From Constantimarinum furrinae (GTDB taxonomy: Bacteria > Bacteroidota > Bacteroidia > Flavobacteriales > Flavobacteriaceae), in assembly GCF_014295415.1 (NCBI RefSeq), contig NZ_CP052909.1, positions 2,170,001-2,234,000 of the forward strand: a stretch of DNA of 64,000 nt, given 5' to 3'. Of the stretch, positions 24,564 through 32,984 are shown in pieces. Under the pieces are notes generated by a model that saw nothing but the letters and a program-made list of their open reading frames with translations, was not told where the DNA came from and did no database searches. Numbering within the stretch: position 1 is the first letter of the stretch; the number at the start of each line of letters is the position of its first letter. A program made the translations under genes and the position numbers.

Positions 24564-25139
24564 TTATTGACGGTTGAATTTTTGAATTTTCCCGAGCACA
24601 TATTTTCCTCTGGCTTTATAGGCCGGACTGTTGTGATGTATGTTTTCTGAAATGATCACATTTAATTCGGGATGTATCCAGTCATATTCCGTTCCAAGGT
24701 AAAACAAGGCATGCATGGCAAATACCTTACAGGCAACCTTCTGATCGGTAATGAGCCAATCGAAGCAACATTCGGTCATTAGCTTTCGGTGTTCTACCGA
24801 GAATTTATCCTTTATTTCAGGGTCATTGTCCTTGTAATATTTTACTGCGATCATATCACAAACTTTGGCTATGGGACGGAGCGCCTGATCGCGTTTTACA
24901 TTTGGAATATTGGTAAAAAATAACTCGAAATGGGGATATAACAGCGATAAACGTTCGGCACAAACAAACTCCAGGATCCACGTCGCCTTATAGGAAAGTT
25001 CCTTTTCAGAAGAAAAGCATACTCTTAAAAGTTCCTCAAACGTTTCCGGATGATCCAATACCCATTGAGCCACTTCCAGTCTGGTTTTACGGTAGGCTTT
25101 GGTATAATTCAGTTTTTGAATGAGTAATTCAGAAGACAT
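24564..25139 (-). CDS. Conserved helical protein next to purB
   Basis: The 191-residue protein is almost entirely helical, with paired helices reminiscent of HEAT repeats (LEVAQWVLDHPETFEELLRVCF, SYKATWILEFVCAERLSLLYPHF, ALRPIAKVCDMIA, KVACKVFAMHALFYLG). It lacks signal peptide and membrane segments. As I recall, flavobacteria keep this gene next to purB and it is sometimes misnamed adenylosuccinate lyase; it has none of the lyase motifs. A scaffold role is possible but unproven. Confidence 0.65.
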   Translation of the reverse strand: MSSELLIQKLNYTKAYRKTRLEVAQWVLDHPETFEELLRVCFSSEKELSYKATWILEFVCAERLSLLYPHFELFFTNIPNVKRDQALRPIAKVCDMIAVKYYKDNDPEIKDKFSVEHRKLMTECCFDWLITDQKVACKVFAMHALFYLGTEYDWIHPELNVIISENIHHNSPAYKARGKYVLGKIQKFNRQ

Positions 25140-25239
25140 CGCGGGTTATGTTGCAAGTTGAAAATTTCAGGTTTTTTTTTATTATTTATTCTTTATTTAT
25201 TATTCACCTCATATAAACGAAAGGATATTAGCCTTCAAA

Positions 25240-25288
25240 TTCTTGGCTTCCGGCTCTTGATTCCGACCACTCACTGCCCACTTCATAC
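25240..25288. repeat. Degenerate heptanucleotide tract, about 7 units
   Basis: The sequence divides into TTCTTGG, CTTCCGG, CTCTTGA, TTCCGAC, CACTCAC, TGCCCAC, TTCATAC. It is pyrimidine-rich on the plus strand and keeps a 7-base rhythm, but units differ strongly. It lies in the gap between the helical gene and cobB. Confidence 0.5.
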
Positions 25289-25321
25289 TGGTTTCAGGGT
25301 TTAAGTTATTTGTGTATGTAT

Positions 25322-25398
25322 ACTTCATACTTCGGTCTCCCGACTTCGGACTTCCGTCTTCATACTTCTTTCTCATTTCTCATTACTTATTACTTATC
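25322..25398. repeat. Heptanucleotide array, 11 units, overlapping the cobB 3' end
   Basis: Units are ACTTCAT, ACTTCGG, TCTCCCG, ACTTCGG, ACTTCCG, TCTTCAT, ACTTCTT, TCTCATT, TCTCATT, ACTTATT, ACTTATC in unbroken phase. The minus strand gives CCGAAGT, a rotation of the GTCCGAA unit at 197-343. The last two units code for the final residues and stop of cobB. Confidence 0.8.
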
Positions 25399-26060
25399 CA
25401 TTCAACCACCTTCGGGATCCCGATGGTTGCCTTTTCGGCCAGAACAGTTATTCGTTCTGAAGAACGTATGGACGGATAAGGATCCACAAAATACACCGAG
25501 GCATGTTCGGGAGCGTATTCAATAAGTCCCGCAGCTGGATAGACCTGCATTGAAGTACCCACAATGATCACACAATCGGCGGTTGCAATTTCGTCTATTG
25601 CTGTCTCCATTAAAGGAACCGCCTCACCAAACCATACAATATGGGGTCTTAACTGATGATTATGTTCACAAAAATCACCCATATTCAAATCCGTACGCCA
25701 GTCCATCACCAGATCCTCATCGAAGGTGCTGCGTACTTTTAGGAGCTCTCCATGCAAATGAATGACCTTCGAACTTCCCGCCCGCTCATGAAGATCGTCC
25801 ACATTTTGAGTGATGATCACCACCTCATGTCCGGATTCAAGTTCGACAAGCGCCTTATGAGCCGTGTTGGGTTCTACTTCAAGCAGTTGTTTTCTTCTTT
25901 TGTTATAAAAGTCGAGTACCAGATTCGGATTATTCGAAAACCCCTGTGGTGAAGCGACTTCCATCACGTCATGACCTTCCCAGAGTCCGTTACTGTCTCT
26001 AAATGTCTTTAATCCGCTTTCGGCACTTATCCCGGCCCCGCTAAGCACTACAATTTTCAT
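25383..26060 (-). CDS. cobB: SIR2 family NAD-dependent protein deacylase
   Basis: Sirtuins remove acyl groups from lysines using NAD. The protein starts best at the ATG at 26060 (MKIVVLSGAGISAESG), giving 225 residues; an in-frame start six codons upstream is less likely. NAD-binding GAGISAESGLKTFRD, catalytic His in IHLHGE and TQNVDDLHERAG are intact. The motif FYNKRR supplies the Tyr-x-x-Arg pair that class III sirtuins use to bind succinyl or malonyl lysine. The small domain contains one Cys only, so the usual four-Cys zinc site is absent. The C-terminus runs into a heptanucleotide array. Confidence 0.9.
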   Translation of the reverse strand: MKIVVLSGAGISAESGLKTFRDSNGLWEGHDVMEVASPQGFSNNPNLVLDFYNKRRKQLLEVEPNTAHKALVELESGHEVVIITQNVDDLHERAGSSKVIHLHGELLKVRSTFDEDLVMDWRTDLNMGDFCEHNHQLRPHIVWFGEAVPLMETAIDEIATADCVIIVGTSMQVYPAAGLIEYAPEHASVYFVDPYPSIRSSERITVLAEKATIGIPKVVEWISNK

Positions 26061-26114
26061 AAAAATGTATTTATCCATTCAAAAATACTAAAATATGATT
26101 GGGTGAAGTATTAG

Positions 26115-26149
26115 TCGTGAATCGTGAATCGTGAACCGGAAGTTGTGAT
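26115..26149. repeat. Short heptanucleotide tract, 5 units
   Basis: TCGTGAA occurs three times in a row, followed by CCGGAAG and TTGTGAT in the same 7-base phase. It lies in the divergent gap between cobB and trmH. Confidence 0.6.
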
Positions 26150-26208
26150 ATATAAACAGAACGGCCGACTTCTAACAAATTTATATCTTCGTAAAAACAA
26201 AAATACCT

Positions 26209-26868
26209 TTGGATCTCGAACTCTTTGCATATTTACAAAGCCTGCTAACCGATCGTCGTAAGGAACTATTTAAAAAAGTATTGGCAGACCGAACCCGCCA
26301 TTTTACCGTAGTAACCGAAGATGTTTATCAGTTGCACAATACCAGTGCCGTGATGCGAAGTTGTGATGTTTTTGGAATACAGGATTTACACGTCGTAGAA
26401 GAAAAGACCAGCAAACGTATCGATAAGGAAATAGCCATGGGTTCTCAAAAGTGGGTCAGTTTGCATCGCCATGATAACATAGAACGTTGCATTAAAGATT
26501 TGCGAAAGCAGGATTATAAGATCATCGCAACCACACCACATCTTGACAATACCTCACTTGAGGATTTTAAGATTGAAGAAAAGTGTGCTTTTTTCTTCGG
26601 AAAGGAAAACGAAGGCCTCAGCGATTATGTATTGAGTGAAGCCGATCGCTATTTAAAGATCCCTATGTATGGTTTTACCGAAAGTCTGAATATTTCAGTA
26701 TCTGCTGCGATCATTCTTCAGCAATTGGTGTCTAGGCTGAAGCGTTCAAATATAAATTGGCAACTTTCAGAAAAAGAACGGCTGGAACTGGAAATGATCT
26801 GGACGAAAAAGACCATTAAGAGTTCCCAAAAGATCATTGAACGTTATTATGAGGATAAAAAGTTGTAA
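26209..26868 (+). CDS. trmH: tRNA (guanosine-2'-O)-methyltransferase, TrmH/SpoU family
   Basis: The 219-residue protein matches TrmH, which methylates the ribose of G18 in tRNA. It has the SPOUT knot motifs: HNTSAVMRSCDVFGIQDLHVVE with the catalytic Arg, FFGKENEGLSDYV and MYGFTESLNISVSAAI. The reading frame begins with a TTG codon; no ATG lies near and the first residues (DLELFAYLQSLLTDRRKELF) look native. Its 5' region holds the short heptanucleotide tract at 26115-26149. Confidence 0.9.
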   Translation: MDLELFAYLQSLLTDRRKELFKKVLADRTRHFTVVTEDVYQLHNTSAVMRSCDVFGIQDLHVVEEKTSKRIDKEIAMGSQKWVSLHRHDNIERCIKDLRKQDYKIIATTPHLDNTSLEDFKIEEKCAFFFGKENEGLSDYVLSEADRYLKIPMYGFTESLNISVSAAIILQQLVSRLKRSNINWQLSEKERLELEMIWTKKTIKSSQKIIERYYEDKKL

Positions 26869-26898
26869 GTTTAGTATAACAATCAAAAACTCCTCCTT

Positions 26899-27426
26899 AT
26901 GATCCTTGTTTATATTTTTGCCGTACTTATTGGCATCATAATGCTTCTTATGCTTGTTGCTCCCAGAAAGTACGATGTACAGCGCAGTATAGTAGTAAAC
27001 AGACCACTTAATGAGGTCTTTCAGTATCTAAAAATGATAAAGAATCAGGATGAGTGGTCACCATGGAAAAGTCGTGACCCTGAAATGAAACAGACCTTTG
27101 AAGGGGTTGATGGAACTGTAGGCTTCGTGGCCAGATGGGAGAGTGATAAAAAGGATGTTGGTGTTGGGGAACAGGAACTTAAGGGTCTTATCGAGAACGA
27201 ACGGGTGGATACCGAGATCCGATTTTTAAAACCTTGGAAAACGGTAAGTGACGGCTACTTGTTGCTGAGAGCGATCGAACCTTCAAAAACCGAGGTGATA
27301 TGGGGCTTTAAAGGAAACAATAACCCTCCAATAAATGTGATGATGTTGTTTTACAATATGGATAAAAGTGTAGGAAAGGATTTTGATGAAGGTCTGGCTA
27401 AGCTTAAAGCAACATTGGAAAAATAA
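26899..27426 (+). CDS. SRPBCC (START-like) family protein with membrane anchor
   Basis: An N-terminal hydrophobic helix (ILVYIFAVLIGIIMLLMLVA) is followed by a polyketide-cyclase/SRPBCC domain: RSIVVNRPLNEVFQYL, DEWSPWKSRDPEM, and a C-terminal helix DKSVGKDFDEGLAKLKATLE. The fold binds hydrophobic ligands. The 175-residue length is usual for this membrane-anchored type. It is followed closely by a VOC protein and rdgB on the same strand. Confidence 0.8.
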   Translation: MILVYIFAVLIGIIMLLMLVAPRKYDVQRSIVVNRPLNEVFQYLKMIKNQDEWSPWKSRDPEMKQTFEGVDGTVGFVARWESDKKDVGVGEQELKGLIENERVDTEIRFLKPWKTVSDGYLLLRAIEPSKTEVIWGFKGNNNPPINVMMLFYNMDKSVGKDFDEGLAKLKATLEK

Positions 27427-27454
27427 TTAGGTCTAATTTGAAAAACTATACATC

Positions 27455-27829
27455 ATGGAACAAAACGTATTTGTCTGGGTGGAGATCCCGGTGTCTGATA
27501 TGGATCGGGCGAAAACTTTTTATGAATCCGTATTTAAGATTGAAATTCAATTAGTCGATTTTGGCGGGTTGCAGATGGGGTGGTTTCCTTCTGCTCAAGG
27601 AAAGCCGGGGGCAACCGGCACACTAATTAAGCAGGATACGTATATTCCAAGTCAGGAAGGTCCTTTGGTCTATCTTCACAGTAATGACGTACAGCAGGAA
27701 TTAGATCGTATTGAAGCTGCAGGAGGGAAGATCGTTCAGAAAAAAACTCAAATTTCTCCGGATCATGGATATATGGGGGTGTTTATTGATACTGAAGGTA
27801 ACCGTATTGCGCTTCACTCCATGAGCTAA
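27455..27829 (+). CDS. VOC family (glyoxalase/bleomycin-resistance fold) protein
   Basis: The 124-residue protein has the paired beta-alpha-beta-beta-beta modules of the vicinal oxygen chelate fold: VWVEIPVSDMDRAKTFYESVF at the start and VYLHSNDVQQELDRIEAAGG in the second module, ending in GNRIALHSM. Possible metal ligands are in the strands, but they cannot be assigned safely. Substrate unknown. Confidence 0.85.
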   Translation: MEQNVFVWVEIPVSDMDRAKTFYESVFKIEIQLVDFGGLQMGWFPSAQGKPGATGTLIKQDTYIPSQEGPLVYLHSNDVQQELDRIEAAGGKIVQKKTQISPDHGYMGVFIDTEGNRIALHSMS

Positions 27830-27865
27830 TAGTCTCGTTCCCTCAACCTAAATCTATCTGTTATA

Positions 27866-28441
27866 ATGCAACTGGTTTTCGCTACTCACAATAAAAATAA
27901 ATTTAAGGAAGTCGCTGCGCAAATGCCGTCATATATTGAACTGCTGAGTCTGAATGATATTGGCTGCACAGAAGATATTCCCGAAACGGCCAATACTATT
28001 GAAGGCAATGCGGCTCTTAAAGCGACATACGTAAAGGATCGCTATGGCTACGATTGCTTCGCCGATGATACAGGACTGGAGGTGACTTCCCTGAACGACG
28101 AACCCGGTGTATACAGTGCGCGATATGCCGGACCGGACAACAATGCGCAAGCAAACATGCAAAAACTGTTGGACAATCTTAAGGGACATTTAAACCGAAA
28201 GGCCCGCTTTAAAACAGCCATAGCGCTTACTTTGAAAGGCGCCGAAACTCTTTTTCTCGGAATATGTGAAGGAAGTATCATTGAAGAACCCAGAGGTGAT
28301 AAAGGCTTTGGATATGATCCTGTTTTTCAACCTGAAGGATTGAGTACGACATTTGCAGAAATGAGTCTGCAAGAAAAAAGCGCCATAGGCCATAGAGGAA
28401 AGGCTATTCGGCAATTGATCGACTATCTATCGGAAGGTTAA
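27866..28441 (+). CDS. rdgB: Non-canonical purine NTP pyrophosphatase (RdgB/HAM1)
   Basis: RdgB hydrolyses dITP, ITP and XTP to monophosphates and keeps deaminated purines out of DNA and RNA. The 191-residue protein has the family motifs FATHNKNKFKEV at the N-terminus, FADDTGLEV, PGVYSARYAG, and KGFGYDPVF followed by SHR-like IGHRGKA near the end. It closes a run of four same-strand genes from trmH. Confidence 0.95.
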   Translation: MQLVFATHNKNKFKEVAAQMPSYIELLSLNDIGCTEDIPETANTIEGNAALKATYVKDRYGYDCFADDTGLEVTSLNDEPGVYSARYAGPDNNAQANMQKLLDNLKGHLNRKARFKTAIALTLKGAETLFLGICEGSIIEEPRGDKGFGYDPVFQPEGLSTTFAEMSLQEKSAIGHRGKAIRQLIDYLSEG

Positions 28442-28507
28442 TTTTATATAAAATCAGCAGAGAGAATAATCTTTTACCTAAAAACGTTTTCATACCATTA
28501 ATTGCAG

Positions 28508-28515
28508 TATCTTTG
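28508..28515 (+). promoter_or_regulatory. Putative -7 box for the DEAD-box helicase gene
   Basis: TATCTTTG matches TAnnTTTG. It implies a 5' leader of roughly 90 bases before the start at 28611. Confidence 0.6.
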
Positions 28516-28559
28516 CCGCTTGAAAATCCTCAGGGTGAGGAGTGTTGCAGGAAGCCGTA

Positions 28560-28597
28560 GTTTATTTGTCGATCGCTTCAGGACAGCACAAATAAAC
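28560..28597 (+). promoter_or_regulatory. Leader hairpin upstream of the DEAD-box helicase
   Basis: GTTTATTTGT (28560-28569) and ACAAATAAAC (28588-28597) are perfectly complementary over 10 bp with an 18-base loop, ending 13 bases before the ATG. A smaller CCTCA-GGG-TGAGG hairpin lies upstream at 28528-28540. There is no T-run, so it is not a terminator; translational or stability control, as in cold-shock helicase mRNAs, is possible. Confidence 0.6.
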
Positions 28598-28610
28598 ATA
28601 ACGTACTACT

Positions 28611-30401
28611 ATGAGCACATTCCAATCGTTAGGCCTGGACGAAAATCTATTGCAGGCAATTACCGACTTAGGTTTTGAAACCCCAAGTGAGGTTCAACAA
28701 AAAACAATTCCAATTCTTTTAAATGAAGAAACCGATATGGTTTCTCTGGCACAGACCGGAACAGGTAAAACTGCTGCTTTCGGGTTTCCCATGCTTCAAA
28801 AGATCAATGCTGAAAGCCGGACTACTCAAGGTCTTATTCTTTCTCCAACCCGTGAACTGTGTATGCAGATCACCAATGAGATGGAAGCCTACGGAAAATA
28901 TATAAAAGGTCTTAATGTCGTTGCCATTTACGGTGGTGCGAGCATTCAGGATCAGGCAAAGCAGATCAAGAAAGGAGCGCAGATCATCGTGGCAACTCCG
29001 GGACGGATGAAGGATATGATAGGACGTAGAATGATCGATATTTCTAAGATCGAATACTGTGTTCTCGACGAGGCGGATGAAATGCTGAATATGGGTTTCT
29101 ATGAAGATATCACCGAGATTCTATCACATTCACCCAAAGATAAAAGTACCTGGTTGTTTAGCGCAACCATGCCTAAAGAAGTGGCAACGATCGCTAAAAA
29201 GTTTATGCATACGCCGGTCGAGATCACTGTTGGGTCGAGAAACGTGAGCACAGACAGTGTTTCTCATGAGTACTATCTGGTTAATACAAGAGATCGCTAT
29301 CAGGCGTTAAAGCGACTTGCCGATGCCAATCCCGATATTTTTTCCGTAGTATTCTGTCGTACAAAGCGAGATACTCAAAAAGTAGCAGAACAGCTAATTA
29401 CCGATGGTTACAATGCTGCTGCCTTGCACGGTGATCTAAGTCAGAATCAGCGTGACCTTGTGATGAAGTCCTTCAGAAAAAGGCAGATACAAATGCTGGT
29501 TGCTACCGATGTGGCAGCAAGAGGGATCGATGTAGACGATATTACGCACGTGATCAACTATCAGTTACCCGATGAAATTGAAACCTATACGCACCGAAGC
29601 GGGCGTACCGGAAGAGCGGGAAAAAGCGGAGTATCCATGGTGATCGTTTCCAAGAGTGAGATGCGGAAGATCAATGCCATTGAGAAAAAAATTCAGAAAA
29701 AGTTTGAACAAAAAGATATTCCAAGCGGAATAGAGATCTGTGAAGTTCAGTTATTCCATTTAGCCAACAGCATTAAGAATACCAAGGTAAACCACGATAT
29801 TGATGCCTACCTTCCTAATATTGAAGAAGTTCTTCAGGATTTTACAAAGGAAGAACTTATTAAGAAGGTCTTCTCTGTTGAATTTACCAGATTCTATAAT
29901 TACTACAAAAGTGCCAAGGATCTCAATTCACCTCCCGGCGATGAATACCGTGATGACGCAAAAGATTCGGTACGTTATTTTATCAATATAGGAGGGAAGG
30001 ACGATTTCGACTGGATGAGTCTGAAAGATTTCCTTAGAGACTTACTTCAGCTTGGGAAAGATGATGTTTATAAGGTTGATGTAAAAGATACATTTTCGTT
30101 CTTCAATACAGACGAAAAACACATGGATCTGGTCCTTGGGATCTTTAATGATTTTAAACTTGACGGGCGAAATATCTCGGTAGAAGTTTCAAAAGATAGG
30201 GGCGGAAGAGGAAGAAAAGACCGTGGAAGTAGGGGTCGTGACCGAGACAGAAGCCGGGGAAGCGGAGGAAGTAAAGGAGGCTTTAAAAAGCGGAGCAGCG
30301 GTTATGGTGATGATAAGCCAAAATTTAAAGGAAAAAGCAGACGAAAAAGCGAACGTCCGGACAGTAAAGGTACCGGAGGACGTCGTCGCAAGAGAAGTTA
30401 A
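28611..30401 (+). CDS. DEAD-box ATP-dependent RNA helicase
   Basis: The 596-residue protein has the complete set of DEAD-box motifs: Q motif FETPSEVQQKTIP, motif I AQTGTGKT, Ia PTRELC, II DEADEM, III SAT, and VI HRSGRTGRAG. A DbpA-like RNA-binding domain lies near residues 460-540 (VRYFINIGGKDDFDWMSLKDFL). The tail is rich in Arg, Gly, Lys and Ser, which suggests loose RNA binding. It resembles DeaD/CsdA proteins that act in ribosome assembly and cold adaptation. Its leader is structured. Confidence 0.93.
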   Translation: MSTFQSLGLDENLLQAITDLGFETPSEVQQKTIPILLNEETDMVSLAQTGTGKTAAFGFPMLQKINAESRTTQGLILSPTRELCMQITNEMEAYGKYIKGLNVVAIYGGASIQDQAKQIKKGAQIIVATPGRMKDMIGRRMIDISKIEYCVLDEADEMLNMGFYEDITEILSHSPKDKSTWLFSATMPKEVATIAKKFMHTPVEITVGSRNVSTDSVSHEYYLVNTRDRYQALKRLADANPDIFSVVFCRTKRDTQKVAEQLITDGYNAAALHGDLSQNQRDLVMKSFRKRQIQMLVATDVAARGIDVDDITHVINYQLPDEIETYTHRSGRTGRAGKSGVSMVIVSKSEMRKINAIEKKIQKKFEQKDIPSGIEICEVQLFHLANSIKNTKVNHDIDAYLPNIEEVLQDFTKEELIKKVFSVEFTRFYNYYKSAKDLNSPPGDEYRDDAKDSVRYFINIGGKDDFDWMSLKDFLRDLLQLGKDDVYKVDVKDTFSFFNTDEKHMDLVLGIFNDFKLDGRNISVEVSKDRGGRGRKDRGSRGRDRDRSRGSGGSKGGFKKRSSGYGDDKPKFKGKSRRKSERPDSKGTGGRRRKRS

Positions 30402-30481
30402 AAAAGCCCTAAAGTTTAGCGGGCATGAAACTTCCGGTTAGAAATTACGTCTATATTGTGTACTTTTAACCACTACTTGCT

Positions 30482-31264
30482 ATGAAGAACATTATTCTAT
30501 TATTAATTTTAGTGGTTTCGGTTGCAGCCGTTTCTCAGGAATCAATTGTACAGCCTCCATTAATCGAAGGTCAGGTATTAAACGATGCTACCGATGAACC
30601 GTTGGAAAATGTGAACATAGTAAACCTGAACAGCGTTGTGGGAGCCACCACCGATGAGGCCGGTAACTTTGCCATCAGAGCCACAGTGAATGATACCCTG
30701 TATTTTAGTTATCTCGGATTTAAGTCCATAAGGGTTAGAGTGACGAACGACTGGTTAAAATTTGGGGATATTAAGATCAAAATGACCGAGTTGGGAATTG
30801 CTTTGGAAGAAGTGAAAATTCGCCCCGTACAACTTACCGGATATGTAGAAGTTGATGCCAAGATCATCCCTATTTACGATAATTATAGGTATCGAATCTC
30901 CGGACTCAGTTCGGGATACGAAGGCGGGAGTCAGCAACCGGGTGCCGTAAGTAAAGTGCTTAGTTCCATCTTTAATCCGGCCGATTTTCTCTACAATGTC
31001 TTCGGAAAGCGGCCCCAACAAATGCGGAAACTTCGGAAAATGAAGGATGATGACGAGATCCGAAATCTACTGGCCAGTAAATACGATAGAGAAACCTTAA
31101 TGGCCGTATTGCAGTTGGAGCGCGTGGATGTTGATGAAATTCTGAATAAATGCAGTTATTCCGAAGATTTTATTCGCACTGCAAACGACCTTCAGATCCT
31201 CGACGCTATTAGCGAATGCTATGAGGAATATAAGGTGCTTAACCGGGGAAAAGGTAAGGGATAA
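30482..31264 (+). CDS. Secreted CarboxypepD_reg-like domain protein
   Basis: A signal peptide (VAAVSQ) precedes a carboxypeptidase-regulatory-like beta sandwich: IEGQVLNDATDEPLENVNIVN, GATTDEAGNFAIRA and DTLYFSYLGFKSIRV over residues 25-100. In longer proteins this domain opens TonB-dependent receptors, but here no barrel follows. The rest (to 260) is a helical, charged part of unknown role with a MRKLRKMKDDDEIRNLLASKYD stretch. It is probably periplasmic. Confidence 0.8.
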   Translation: MKNIILLLILVVSVAAVSQESIVQPPLIEGQVLNDATDEPLENVNIVNLNSVVGATTDEAGNFAIRATVNDTLYFSYLGFKSIRVRVTNDWLKFGDIKIKMTELGIALEEVKIRPVQLTGYVEVDAKIIPIYDNYRYRISGLSSGYEGGSQQPGAVSKVLSSIFNPADFLYNVFGKRPQQMRKLRKMKDDDEIRNLLASKYDRETLMAVLQLERVDVDEILNKCSYSEDFIRTANDLQILDAISECYEEYKVLNRGKGKG

Positions 31265-31300
31265 GAACCAGCTCTTATCTGCTTCTTTTAAACTAATCCT

Positions 31301-32662
31301 ATGCAGCAACTGTTTAAAAGCCAACGCGAATTCTTTAATAGGAATGTAACTAAGGAGCTTTCCTTTCGAAAGAGGCAACTCCAAAAACTTGAATCGCTGC
31401 TTAAAGCACATGAAGATCAGCTTTTTAAAGCGATCTATTCCGACTTCAAAAAATCTGAGTTTGACACCTTTACATCAGAGTTGTCGATATTGTACCATGA
31501 AATAAAGGTCGCAAAAAAGCAATTGCGCAATTGGGCGAGAAAAAAAAGAATACCTACAGATCTGGCAAATTTCCCTGCTAAAAGTTACATTCTTCCCGAA
31601 CCATTAGGCGTGTGTCTGGTAATTGGTGCGTGGAATTACCCATACTTGCTGTCCTTGAATCCCGTGATCTCTGCGATTGCCGCAGGAAATACTGTGATCT
31701 TAAAACCCAGTGAATTGCCCGCTGCTACAAGTGCTGTGATGGCAAAACTCATCAATTCAAATTTTGCTCCGGAGGTTTTAAAGGTCGTTGAAGGAGGAGT
31801 TTCCGAAACGACTGCATTACTCGAACTTCCCTTCGATAAGATCTTTTTTACCGGCAGTACCAAAGTGGGAAAGATCGTTTATACTGCGGCAGCAAAACAG
31901 CTCATACCCGTCACTCTGGAACTTGGTGGAAAGAGTCCGGCAATTATTTGTGAGGACGCTAATCTGAAGATGACTGCCAAACGCCTAGTTTGGGGAAAAT
32001 TCCTTAACGCGGGTCAAACCTGTATTGCTCCAGATTACGTGGCAGTGCACAAAAATATTGAAAAGAGATTCCTCGAATTACTTAAGGCCGAAATTGAAGG
32101 AGAACAATTCAGTATAAAAAATCATAACTATGTGCAGATCATCAATGATGACAATTTTGTGCGACTAACTAACCTTATCGATCCTTCCAAAGTTTACTTC
32201 GGAGGGAAAACAGATCCTGCTTCACGTATTATTGAACCAACGATCCTACACCATTGTACCTTCAAGGATGACATAATGGAGGAAGAGATCTTCGGACCAC
32301 TACTTCCCGTTATTACCTTTGAAGATATAGCCAATCTAATTTCAAAAATAAAAACCTTGCCCAAACCATTGTCCGCTTATGTGTTTACGGAAAAATCGGC
32401 TACAAAACGAAAGGTGTTGAACGAACTGTCCTTTGGAGGAGGTGCCGTTAATGATACTGTTATGCATATTACCAACATTAAGCTTCCCTTTGGTGGCGTT
32501 GGAAACAGCGGAATAGGAAGTTATCACGGAGAATTCGGGTTTAAAGCATTCTCACACCAAAAAAGCATTATCGATAAGCCTACCTGGCTGGAACTTCCGT
32601 TAAAGTATTACCCACATAGTGAAGGAAGTTTGAAATGGATTAGACGACTTTTGAAACTGTAA
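31301..32662 (+). CDS. Aldehyde dehydrogenase family protein (class 3-like)
   Basis: NAD(P)-dependent oxidation of aldehydes to acids is expected. The 453-residue protein has GAWNYPYLLSLNPVISAIAAGN, KPSELPAATS, the Glu in LELGGKSP and the catalytic Cys in NAGQTCIAPDY, followed by EEEIFGPLLPV. Size and the compact N-terminus match class 3 (fatty aldehyde type) members. The DUF6122 gene begins one base after its stop. Confidence 0.95.
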   Translation: MQQLFKSQREFFNRNVTKELSFRKRQLQKLESLLKAHEDQLFKAIYSDFKKSEFDTFTSELSILYHEIKVAKKQLRNWARKKRIPTDLANFPAKSYILPEPLGVCLVIGAWNYPYLLSLNPVISAIAAGNTVILKPSELPAATSAVMAKLINSNFAPEVLKVVEGGVSETTALLELPFDKIFFTGSTKVGKIVYTAAAKQLIPVTLELGGKSPAIICEDANLKMTAKRLVWGKFLNAGQTCIAPDYVAVHKNIEKRFLELLKAEIEGEQFSIKNHNYVQIINDDNFVRLTNLIDPSKVYFGGKTDPASRIIEPTILHHCTFKDDIMEEEIFGPLLPVITFEDIANLISKIKTLPKPLSAYVFTEKSATKRKVLNELSFGGGAVNDTVMHITNIKLPFGGVGNSGIGSYHGEFGFKAFSHQKSIIDKPTWLELPLKYYPHSEGSLKWIRRLLKL

Positions 32663-32663
32663 T

Positions 32664-32978
32664 ATGTTGCAGCAAATTGTACATTACAGCCTTCATTTCC
32701 TTTTTCCGGGTGTAATTGCCATTATCTTTTATAGAAAACAGTGGAAGACTGCATGGCTTATAATGATCGCAACCATGCTGGTAGATCTGGATCACTTGCT
32801 GGCAACTCCCTTGTTTTCAGCAGACCGTTGCAGTATTAATTATCACCCGCTTCACAGCTATTATATCTTTCCGGTTTACGGGATCATGTTGTTTTTTAAA
32901 AAGACGCGTATTCTGGCCATCGGACTTTTATTACACATGGCTACAGACGGGCTGGACTGTATTTGGATGAAGTATTAG
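32664..32978 (+). CDS. DUF6122 family small membrane protein
   Basis: The 104-residue protein has three or four hydrophobic helices and conserved polar sites inside them: VHYSLHFLFPG, MLVDLDHLLATP, NYHPLHSYY and LLHMATDGLDC. The His and Asp pairs resemble metal-dependent membrane hydrolase motifs (YfhO/LexA-like membrane metal hydrolases), but this is only a resemblance. It directly follows the aldehyde dehydrogenase gene. Confidence 0.75.
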   Translation: MLQQIVHYSLHFLFPGVIAIIFYRKQWKTAWLIMIATMLVDLDHLLATPLFSADRCSINYHPLHSYYIFPVYGIMLFFKKTRILAIGLLLHMATDGLDCIWMKY

Positions 32979-32984
32979 TGGGGT

